A stretch of DNA of 64,000 nt from Rhodopirellula halodulae (GTDB lineage: Bacteria; Planctomycetota; Planctomycetia; Pirellulales; Pirellulaceae), in assembly GCF_020966775.1 (NCBI RefSeq), contig NZ_JAJKFV010000007.1, positions 183,514-247,513 on the forward strand, written 5' to 3'. The notes beneath the pieces were generated by a model, which saw only the letters and a list, made by a program, of their open reading frames with translations, did no database searches and was not told the DNA's origin. The position numbers were made by a program, and so were the translations under genes. Numbering within the stretch: the stretch's first letter is position 1; every line of letters begins with the position of its first letter. Shown here in pieces: positions 57,489 through 64,000 of this stretch.

Positions 57489-58292
57489 TTGATCAAATTG
57501 TTAGCCGCCGATGACGCGACCGCCATGTTGAATAAGATCCTAGCCGCTGACCGATTTGAAATGGGGCTCTGGGTAGGCCGAAACGCCGCCGAATCGATAC
57601 GGAAAGCCCAAGAAGAGTTCGGTCATGCCAATTTGGTCGTGGCAACCGGTGCTTCGCAGTTCGAAGTGTTGGCGTCCCTGGCGGAACAGCCGGGAATCGA
57701 TTGGAGCCAAGTCACTGGTTTCCACTTGGACGAATACGTGGGCGTTTCACCGGACCATCCGGCATCGTTCTGCCGCTATCTCCGCGAGCGATTCGTGGAC
57801 AAGGTTACACCGGGGGCTTTCCACTACCTTCGCGGTGACGAGGACGCGAAAGAAACGATGCAGCGGGTCGGCGAATTGCTGCGAGAAACACGAATCGATG
57901 TGTCACTGGTCGGAATCGGCGAGAATGCTCACTTGGCCTTCAACGATCCGCCTGCGGATCTGACGACCCAGGAGCCGTATTTGCTGGTGGAATTGGACAA
58001 ACGATGCCGCCAGCAACAAGTCGGCGAGGGATGGTTCCCCAGCATGGACGAAGTGCCAACGCACGCGATCAGCATGTCGGTGCAGCAGATCCTCAAATCC
58101 CGGGAGATTTTCTGCTCCGTGCCTGACGCACAGAAGGCCGAGGCCGTGGCGAGAACGCTTTCGTCGTTCAATGACCCGATGGTTCCCGCGTCGGCACTGC
58201 ACACACATCCCAATGCGACCTTGATCATCGACATCGCCTCATCAGCGGAACTTGACCGCGACGTTCGAAATTCAATGGAGTCGGCAAGTTGA
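57489..58292 (+). CDS. nagB: Glucosamine-6-phosphate deaminase (NagB family)
   Basis: 267 codons from a TTG at 57489; an ATG at 57525 is the alternative and removes 12 residues. The NagB sequence is clear: LVVATGASQFEVL (phosphate loop), GFHLDEYVGV with Asp81, LVGIGENAHLAFNDPP with His148 and EVPTHAISMSVQQIL. Compared with E. coli NagB, the acid before the catalytic His is Asn146 and the following Glu is Asp153, a pattern seen in a divergent NagB clade. The reaction is glucosamine-6-phosphate to fructose-6-phosphate and ammonia. It overlaps nagA by four bases. Confidence 0.85.
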   Translation: MIKLLAADDATAMLNKILAADRFEMGLWVGRNAAESIRKAQEEFGHANLVVATGASQFEVLASLAEQPGIDWSQVTGFHLDEYVGVSPDHPASFCRYLRERFVDKVTPGAFHYLRGDEDAKETMQRVGELLRETRIDVSLVGIGENAHLAFNDPPADLTTQEPYLLVELDKRCRQQQVGEGWFPSMDEVPTHAISMSVQQILKSREIFCSVPDAQKAEAVARTLSSFNDPMVPASALHTHPNATLIIDIASSAELDRDVRNSMESAS

Positions 58293-59224
58293 GCTCGCAG
58301 AGTTCAAAGACGGCTCGCTACGTCGATTTGCAGGTCAACGGCTACGCTGGAGTCGACTTCAATGCGGATTCGTTGAGCACCGAGCAAGTTCGCCAAGCAT
58401 GCGATGCCATGCGCAACGACCATGTTGATAGCTGTCTTGCGACTGTGATCACGGATTCGTTGGATGCGATGATCACGCGGATCTCTCGGTTGGCTGATGC
58501 GGCGGAATCCGATTCAGAGATTGCCGGCGTGATCTCCGGTATTCACGTCGAGGGACCGTTTCTATCGCCGGTCAATGGCTACGTCGGTGCTCATCCGCCG
58601 ACCGCAATTCGCGAGGCCAATCGATCCGATGCGGAAAGGTTGGTGGAAGCTGGACGCGGACGGGTGCGTTTGCTGACGCTGGCTCCTGAACAAGACCGTT
58701 CGGGGGCCGTGACGCGTTGGTTGAGTGATCAAGGCATCATCGTCGCGGCGGGTCACACCAATGCATCGTTGTCAGAATTGGACACCGCCATCGACAACGG
58801 CTTGAAAATGTTCACGCACCTGGGGAACGCCTGTCCGCCGGATATCCCGCGGCATGACAATATCATCCAGCGTGTGTTGTCACGTGCCGAGCGGTTGAGC
58901 ATCAGTTTCATCGCCGATGGTTTTCACATTCCGATGATGGCACTGAGAAATTATCTGAACTGTGTCCCGGATGGGAACGTGGTGATCGTCAGCGATGCGA
59001 TCAGTGCAGCGGGGTTGGGGCCGGGGACTTATCACCTGGCGGGACAAGACGTTCACGTCGACGAAGACGGCGCGGCATGGGCGGCATGCCGGACTCACTT
59101 CGCCGGGTGTGCTACTCCGGTGCAGGCGATGGTTGGCAAATTGCAATCCGAGCTGGGAATGGACGCTCGACGAATCGATCAGTGGACGCGAATCAATCCG
59201 GCTGGCTTGCTGGCGGCTTGTTGA
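58289..59224 (+). CDS. nagA: N-acetylglucosamine-6-phosphate deacetylase
   Basis: 311 codons from a TTG at 58289 that overlaps the nagB stop (TTGA), so the two are coupled. Family motifs: YVDLQVNGYAGVDFN, GIHVEGPFLSPVNGYVGAHPP with the metal-binding Glu, AGHTNASL (His) and FTHLGNACPP (His), and VIVSDAISAAGL with the catalytic Asp. It is shorter than the 380-residue enterobacterial NagA, lacking part of the C-terminal beta domain. Together with nagB it degrades N-acetylglucosamine from peptidoglycan-like or chitin-like sources. No PTS or transporter gene is adjacent. Confidence 0.88.
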   Translation: MSSQSSKTARYVDLQVNGYAGVDFNADSLSTEQVRQACDAMRNDHVDSCLATVITDSLDAMITRISRLADAAESDSEIAGVISGIHVEGPFLSPVNGYVGAHPPTAIREANRSDAERLVEAGRGRVRLLTLAPEQDRSGAVTRWLSDQGIIVAAGHTNASLSELDTAIDNGLKMFTHLGNACPPDIPRHDNIIQRVLSRAERLSISFIADGFHIPMMALRNYLNCVPDGNVVIVSDAISAAGLGPGTYHLAGQDVHVDEDGAAWAACRTHFAGCATPVQAMVGKLQSELGMDARRIDQWTRINPAGLLAAC

Positions 59225-59232
59225 TCAAGCGA

Positions 59233-60198
59233 TCAATTGCGGATGACTTCGGGAGCCCCAAACAATTGGGCTCCGTTGCCGTCGTTGTAGTACACCCGAT
59301 TGCGTCCCATGTTTTTCGCCGAGTAAAGGGCTTCGTCCGCACGTCGCACCAACGGGCCGATCACCAAATCGTCACCGGGTTGGCTCAGACCGACGCTCAG
59401 CGTGACTTGTAATTCAGCGGTGCCGACGGAGATGGGATCGTTGGCAATGCGATCTCGTAGTTTGTTCATCTTGTCGGCCGCGGCGCGAATGGGCAGCGTC
59501 GTGATGATCGCGAATTCTTCTCCGCCGAAACGCGCCACCATTTCGGCTTCCTGCATTCCATTGCCAAGTCGTGTGGCGATTTGCTGCAGCACGACATCGC
59601 CCACGGGGTGACCGTGGGTGTCGTTGATCATCTTGAAGTGATCAATGTCGATCAGGATCAACGTGAACAGTCGTCCGCCCGAGCGGTAGTGGCCAAAAGT
59701 TTCATCCAGCTTCTGGTCGAAGGCGCGGCGATTGAACAGTCCTGTGAGCCCGTCCGTGCGTGCTTCCGTCAGATAAGATTGAATCTGTTCGGTTTGTTCT
59801 TCGAGTTGCTTTTCGGCGGCTTCCAAACGGACTTGCAGTTCCGTGTTGGTGGACATGATTTGGTTGATCAGCGTCACCATCCGAGCATCGGCGGCTTGCT
59901 GAGCGGAGTTGTCACGGTTGCCGCGTGAGTCCGCTCGCGATTGTTGGATGCTGATCCGCATCGCATCGCTGATTTCACCCAGCTCGCTTTGGTAATTCGA
60001 AACGTTGCCCGAGTATTCACTGGCCCAACGAGAAAGACCTTCGAGCAGTCCCAACATGCGTTGCCGCTCGTCTTCTTGAATGATGGGGCCTTCCGGGATC
60101 GACGCGATGGGTTTGCGGCGTCGGCGGCCAATGATGTACCCGATGGCAACCAGGACCGCGGCGAAGAATAGGCCAGCGGCAATCAAAGACGGGTTCAC
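59233..60198 (-). CDS. Membrane-anchored diguanylate cyclase (GGDEF)
   Basis: 321 residues from a GTG at 60198. One N-terminal membrane helix (LIAAGLFFAAVLVAIGYIIG) is followed by a basic stop-transfer, a coiled-coil linker (about 55-145) and a GGDEF domain from DGLTGLFNRRAF to the C terminus. The active motif is GGEEF at 225-229, with FTLILIDIDHFKMIND upstream, so it should make c-di-GMP. The RxxD inhibitory site before GGEEF is degenerate (QEAE), suggesting weak product inhibition. It converges on nagA. With the PilZ protein elsewhere it supports c-di-GMP signalling. Confidence 0.9.
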   Translation of the reverse strand: MNPSLIAAGLFFAAVLVAIGYIIGRRRRKPIASIPEGPIIQEDERQRMLGLLEGLSRWASEYSGNVSNYQSELGEISDAMRISIQQSRADSRGNRDNSAQQAADARMVTLINQIMSTNTELQVRLEAAEKQLEEQTEQIQSYLTEARTDGLTGLFNRRAFDQKLDETFGHYRSGGRLFTLILIDIDHFKMINDTHGHPVGDVVLQQIATRLGNGMQEAEMVARFGGEEFAIITTLPIRAAADKMNKLRDRIANDPISVGTAELQVTLSVGLSQPGDDLVIGPLVRRADEALYSAKNMGRNRVYYNDGNGAQLFGAPEVIRN

Positions 60199-60248
60199 GG
60201 CACATCTGAATGGTTAGAAGGAACCAACGACGGTGCCGCCGGCGTGAG

Positions 60249-61529
60249 TCAGGAAGTCAGGCTGGACGTCGGGTCGTTCGCTCGATTTCCGTTAACCGGA
60301 GGAGCAATCATTTCGCCTCGAGCGATAACCACCAATCCGCTGTCGGTGATCGTCAGGCCTCGAGCCCGATCCATCGCCAAATCATATCCAATTTCCGTTT
60401 CCGGTGGGATGTGAACACCTTTATCGATGATTGCTCGACGTATTCGGCTATGTCGACCCACATTTACATCGTCGAACAGGATGCTGTCTTCGACCTGAGC
60501 GTAACTGTTGATGCGACATCCCGCCCCGATCACGCTGCGGCGTACGCAACCACCGCTGATGATCGCGCCTTGGCATACGATCGAATCCAACGCTTCGCCA
60601 CGCCGCGTCGATCGGCCTTCGCTACCGAACACAAATTTTGGCGGCGGAAGTTGCGGTTGGAACGAACGGATGGGCCACTGCCGGTCGTACAGGTTGAGTT
60701 GCGGGTCGACTCCCACCAAATCCATGTTGGCTTCGTAGTAGGCGTCCAGAGTACCCACGTCTCGCCAATAAGCTTCACGTTTGTGGTTTTCGTCGACGAA
60801 GGGGAACGCGAAAACTTGGCTGTCCTCGATCGCACCGGGAATGATGTTTTTGCCGAAGTCGTGAGCGCTGTCATGCTGAGTCGCGTCGTCACACAAGCGT
60901 TCAAAGAGGAATCGCGTGTTGAACACATAAATTCCCATGGACGCCAAGCAGACATCGGGGTCGTCCAGCGTTGGGCGGGGATTTTCGGGTTTTTCCTGGA
61001 ATTCGACCAACCGGTTGTCGGTGTCGACCTGCATGACGCCAAATTGGCGGGCTTCGTCACGGCGAACTCGCAACGCACCCACGGTCACGTCCGCTCCCTT
61101 GCGATGGTGAAAGTTCACCATCGACTCGTAATTCATTTTGTAGAGGTGGTCGCCAGCCAAAATGACCACGTACTCGGGGGCCTCGCGTTCGATCGCATAG
61201 ATGTTTTGGTAGACGGCGTCGGCGGTGCCTTGGTACCAGTTGTCATCGATTCGCTGTTGAGGCGGGACAACGTCGATGAATTCGCCCAGTTCACGGCAAA
61301 AATAATTTCGCCAAGCAACATTGATGTGTCGGTCCAACGACTGGGCTTTGTATTGCGTCAGCAACAGCAGACGCCGCATACCGCTGTTGAGGCAATTGCT
61401 AAGAACGAAATCGATGATGCGGTAGGCACCTCCGATGGGAACGGCCGGTTTCGCACGATCACGGGTCAGCGGTTCCAGCCGCGAGCCGCGGCCTCCGGCC
61501 AGAATCACCGTCACTGTTTGTCGCATCAT
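60249..61529 (-). CDS. glgC: Glucose-1-phosphate adenylyltransferase
   Basis: 426 residues from the ATG at 61529 (MMRQTVTVILAGGRGSRLEPLT), preceded by AGGTAGGAA; a frame extension to 61577 is unlikely. Nucleotide-binding GGRGSRLEPLT, KPAVPIGGAYRIIDFVLSN, GTADAVYQNIY, GDHLYKMNY and EKPENP are all diagnostic. The C-terminal left-handed beta-helix (SVIGAGCRINSYAQVEDSILFDDVNVGRHSRIRRAIIDKGV, in pieces) gives the allosteric domain. It makes ADP-glucose for glycogen. It is transcribed away from the DegP gene and separated by 50 bases from the diguanylate cyclase gene downstream. Confidence 0.93.
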   Translation of the reverse strand: MMRQTVTVILAGGRGSRLEPLTRDRAKPAVPIGGAYRIIDFVLSNCLNSGMRRLLLLTQYKAQSLDRHINVAWRNYFCRELGEFIDVVPPQQRIDDNWYQGTADAVYQNIYAIEREAPEYVVILAGDHLYKMNYESMVNFHHRKGADVTVGALRVRRDEARQFGVMQVDTDNRLVEFQEKPENPRPTLDDPDVCLASMGIYVFNTRFLFERLCDDATQHDSAHDFGKNIIPGAIEDSQVFAFPFVDENHKREAYWRDVGTLDAYYEANMDLVGVDPQLNLYDRQWPIRSFQPQLPPPKFVFGSEGRSTRRGEALDSIVCQGAIISGGCVRRSVIGAGCRINSYAQVEDSILFDDVNVGRHSRIRRAIIDKGVHIPPETEIGYDLAMDRARGLTITDSGLVVIARGEMIAPPVNGNRANDPTSSLTS

Positions 61530-62246
61530 CGGATTGTGGTTTCCTACCTTGTGGTGGCGTGCCGGCACCCGCGACACGCTGTCTGCATGCTAGCAAAATT
61601 GGTCCAGCGATGTCGAGTGGAATCGAGTTTTCCCTCATCGCCTTCATAGGGAATTTGATGCGGCGATGTGGCCGTTGGGGGCGAACCGTTCAGCCAAGGG
61701 ATACGAAGAACTCGGTCGGCGTGGCAAGACGTGCAGCACAGCGAGTGCCAAGTTCGACGTGCGTGGCACCGCGATCGAATCCACCCCTGTGCAGTGGCTG
61801 GTTGGCGTTGAGTTCGGTCCGCGGAGGATGACGAGTATTTCAGCACAAAAGAATTCTGCAGAACGCCCCGGTTCACACTGAACCAAACCCGCTAATGCAA
61901 CTGTATTACCTCCTCTGAGCAGCCACCCCCGTGGAAATCGTTGCCAAGTCGCAATCGTGAAGGTGCGGAACGCGAATCCGTTTCACGGACGTGAAACGCG
62001 GGCCGGAATCTTCCACGCGGGGACGCTGCGTTAACTCAAGCAACGCCAAGTTGATCGTTGGTCCAGGTGGACTCGACGGGGTCGTGAAAACGGCGAGCCG
62101 GATTTTGCGGCTCACATCGCTTTTCGCGAATGTGGCTTCGTCGTGGAACTTCTTCCGAAGCCTTCCGCCGGCGATCGCGTTGACTTTGGCTTGCCGCGAG
62201 CGAACCATCACCCACCCGACAAATTCTCCAGGAGAAACGCCTCACA
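61530..62246. other. Divergent region between glgC and the HtrA protease gene
   Basis: About 700 bases. Several short frames exist on both strands, none with recognisable family sequence. It should hold promoters for both genes. An inverted repeat at 61979-61998 and a GGTTCA-CAC-TGAACC hairpin near 61869 are visible. Confidence 0.45.
61979..61998. promoter_or_regulatory. Inverted repeat CGTTTCAC-GGAC-GTGAAACG
   Basis: Eight-base perfect arms with a 4-base spacer, about 250 bases upstream of the HtrA protease start. Size and symmetry suit a dimeric regulator. No bound protein is identified. Confidence 0.4.
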
Positions 62247-63788
62247 ATGCGTGCGATCACAATGAAAAATTTCAGTATGCAAAATCTCACGATGCAAAAC
62301 CAATGGAAGCGAGTCAGTTTGGCCATGGGAACCCTGTGGTTGGCCACGCTGACCACAGCCGTCGTGGTGAGTCTGCCGGACGGGATGCAGTCGGATGCGT
62401 TGGCGGATCAAACGGACACCCGCGCCTCTGCCATCGATCCCGGTCAGGGACTGAACACGGCACAAGATTTGTCGGCATCGTTCCGAACGGTCGCCGACGC
62501 GATGCGGCCTAGCGTGGTCAGCATCAGCTCGAAGATCAAAGCTCAGCCGGTCAGCCGCCAACTGCCGCCTGGTTTGCGGAACCAATTGCCGCCCGGATTT
62601 GAAGATTTCTTTCGCGAAGATTCACGCGGCCAGCGTCAGACGCCCGCACGTGAAGGCCAAGGCAGCGGTGTCATCGTTCGCAATGACGGCTATATCCTGA
62701 CCAACAATCACGTGGTCGAAGACGCCGATGAAGTCTACGTCGAATTGAGTGACGACCGGCGTGTGTTGGCCGATGTCGTGGGCACAGACCCCGAAACGGA
62801 TTTGGCTGTTTTGAAGATCGAAGCCGACAACTTGCAAGCCATCGCGTTCGGCGATTCGGATGCGATCCAAGTCGGCGATTGGGTGCTGGCCATCGGCAGT
62901 CCCTTTGGATTGGACCAAACGGTGACCGCGGGAATCATCAGCGGCAAGAACCGCAACCGCCGAATCGTGAACAATGGCAATGGGTTCGAGGACTTCCTGC
63001 AGACTGATGCTGCGATCAACCCGGGTAACTCCGGTGGTCCGTTGGTTAATTTGCGAGGCGAATTGGTCGGCATCAATACGGCGATTCTGTCTCGCAGCGG
63101 AGCCAGTGCTGGGATCGGATTTGCCATTCCGGTTTCGTTGGCTCGTCCCGTGCTGACGTCGATCATCGAGTACGGCCAAGTCCGCCGTGGGTTCTTGGGA
63201 GCTCAGGTTCGCGACGTAACGCCAGAATTGGTTGAAGAGATGGGATTGAAGGTCAACGATGGTGCGTTGATCCAAGGTGTCCTGGATCAACAACCCGCCG
63301 CCAACGCGAATTTGCAACCTGGCGATGTCGTCGTCAGCGTGGATGGCAAGAAAGTGGGTAGCAGTTCGCAATTGGTGAACTACATCGCCAGCCGACCACC
63401 GGGTGCGAGCGTGTCGATGGTCATCAACCGTGATGGCGAGACATTGAACAAGACCGTCAATTTGCAAGAACGCACCAGCGAAGCCATGGCGATGTTCAAC
63501 GGTGGCAACGCTCTGGGAGCTGAGCTGGAACCCATCACGCCGGAAACCGCTCGCAAGTACGGTTACAACGGCGTTGAGTCAGGATTGATCGTGATCAGCG
63601 TCGACGACGGCGGGATCGCGGCTGAATCCGGTTTGCAAGCAGGCGATGTGATCGAAAGTGCGGGCGGCAACATGGTTGGGTCTGTGCAACAGTTGCAGGC
63701 GGTCATCACCGAAGCGAAACGCCAAAACGTTCCGCTGCGATTGATCGTTCGACGCGGAAACACGCGAATGATCGTTCCGCTGCAGTGA
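62247..63788 (+). CDS. DegP/HtrA-type periplasmic serine protease with two PDZ domains
   Basis: 513 residues, ATG at 62247 with AGGAGAAA about 15 bases upstream. An N-terminal signal/anchor (MGTLWLATLTTAVVVSLP) is followed by the trypsin-like domain: LTNNHVVEDADEV with His155, TDPETDLAVLKI with Asp185 and INPGNSGGPLVN with Ser262. Two PDZ domains follow (RRGFLGAQVRDVTPELVEEMG; YNGVESGLIVISVDDGGIAAESGLQAGDVI, in pieces). It degrades or refolds damaged envelope proteins. Between the signal and the protease domain, FFREDSRGQRQTPAREG is a short charged loop. A strong terminator follows. Confidence 0.92.
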   Translation: MRAITMKNFSMQNLTMQNQWKRVSLAMGTLWLATLTTAVVVSLPDGMQSDALADQTDTRASAIDPGQGLNTAQDLSASFRTVADAMRPSVVSISSKIKAQPVSRQLPPGLRNQLPPGFEDFFREDSRGQRQTPAREGQGSGVIVRNDGYILTNNHVVEDADEVYVELSDDRRVLADVVGTDPETDLAVLKIEADNLQAIAFGDSDAIQVGDWVLAIGSPFGLDQTVTAGIISGKNRNRRIVNNGNGFEDFLQTDAAINPGNSGGPLVNLRGELVGINTAILSRSGASAGIGFAIPVSLARPVLTSIIEYGQVRRGFLGAQVRDVTPELVEEMGLKVNDGALIQGVLDQQPAANANLQPGDVVVSVDGKKVGSSSQLVNYIASRPPGASVSMVINRDGETLNKTVNLQERTSEAMAMFNGGNALGAELEPITPETARKYGYNGVESGLIVISVDDGGIAAESGLQAGDVIESAGGNMVGSVQQLQAVITEAKRQNVPLRLIVRRGNTRMIVPLQ

Positions 63789-63871
63789 GCGGAATCGGAT
63801 GACTCACCCTGACCGTTGAAAACGTCAGCGGTTGAGTTCGCCGAGCGAAAAACTCAACACGTGAAAACCTT

Positions 63872-63903
63872 AACGGGCCGGCAACCGACGCCGGCCCGTT
63901 TTT
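63872..63903 (+). terminator. Intrinsic terminator of the HtrA protease gene
   Basis: Eleven-bp perfect stem AACGGGCCGGC (63872-63882) with GCCGGCCCGTT (63890-63900), 7-base loop, then TTT and a further T-rich tail. It lies about 85 bases past the stop. The last 97 bases of the window contain nothing recognisable. Confidence 0.9.
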
Positions 63904-64000
63904 GGTTTGCCCAGCGAAGCTGGCAACCCCAGTCGGTGCTTGCCACCGACCAAGCCCTGTTCATGGGGAATTGAATCCGATTCGCAAGGGCGTCGTTGGC

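Noticed and set aside
60210..61649. Long plus-strand open frame across the glgC region
   Set aside because: Antisense of glgC, whose sequence motifs are unambiguous.
61991..62512. Plus-strand frame overlapping the start of the HtrA protease gene
   Set aside because: Overlaps the clearly real protease gene in another frame and has no recognisable domain.

Overview
The window looks like a chromosomal segment of a marine planctomycete of the Pirellulaceae, closest in character to Rhodopirellula. The reasons are families that are typical of that group: a YTV-repeat protein, two secreted proteins with an LEPR-XLL-like sorting motif, a cytochrome/DUF1549/DUF1553 protein paired with a DUF1501 protein, a BBP7 outer-membrane protein, a DUF1559 prepilin-like protein paired with a small lipoprotein, formylglycine-type sulfatases, and many GTG/TTG starts. 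No ribosomal or transfer RNA gene, insertion sequence, phage or CRISPR array was found.

Layout. 1-9760: cell-surface genes (cysteine-rich YTV protein cut by the window edge, 1523-residue dockerin/cadherin-like protein, subtilisin-like protease). 9846-18605: a TetR-controlled RND efflux operon with a visible operator, bracketed by GTAG-foot hairpin repeats; the right-hand repeat region consists of two blocks flanking a translationally coupled two-gene island. 18680-21080: cysteine-rich secreted protein and OprP-type porin. 21308-27214: two sulfatases, a TIM-barrel sugar isomerase and an aldo/keto reductase, a likely sulfated-glycan locus. 27576-30217: the TIGR03545/TIGR03546 pair. 30808-36464: PSCyt-DUF1549-DUF1553, DUF1501 and an unknown secreted protein. 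36549-40995: UbiD-like decarboxylase, a small membrane protein, an array of seven short hairpins, and a BBP7 protein. 41400-44511: Ntn hydrolase, then DUF1559 plus lipoprotein. 44624-48984: polysaccharide export protein and partner, divergent from a two-domain PilZ protein. 49038-50459: multi-EF-hand protein. 50815-54620: fliP-fliQ-fliR-flhB plus a small secreted protein. 54799-63788: SelA-like protein, NRAMP-like transporter, nagB-nagA, a diguanylate cyclase, glgC, and a DegP/HtrA protease.

How the parts work together. Much of the window concerns the cell envelope: wall and surface proteins, porin, polysaccharide export, efflux and periplasmic proteolysis, plus sulfatases and amino-sugar catabolism for marine glycans. 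PilZ and GGDEF genes point to c-di-GMP control of the sessile/flagellated switch, next to export-apparatus genes.

The least explained signals are: (1) the GTAG-foot hairpin repeats with covarying stems, which resemble REP/BIME elements but have no transposase in the window; (2) a second hairpin array with a 29-32 bp period; (3) a SelA-like protein without the PLP lysine; (4) an FlhB whose NPTH cleavage motif reads NPTE. All functional calls come from reading the sequence; no database search was run.
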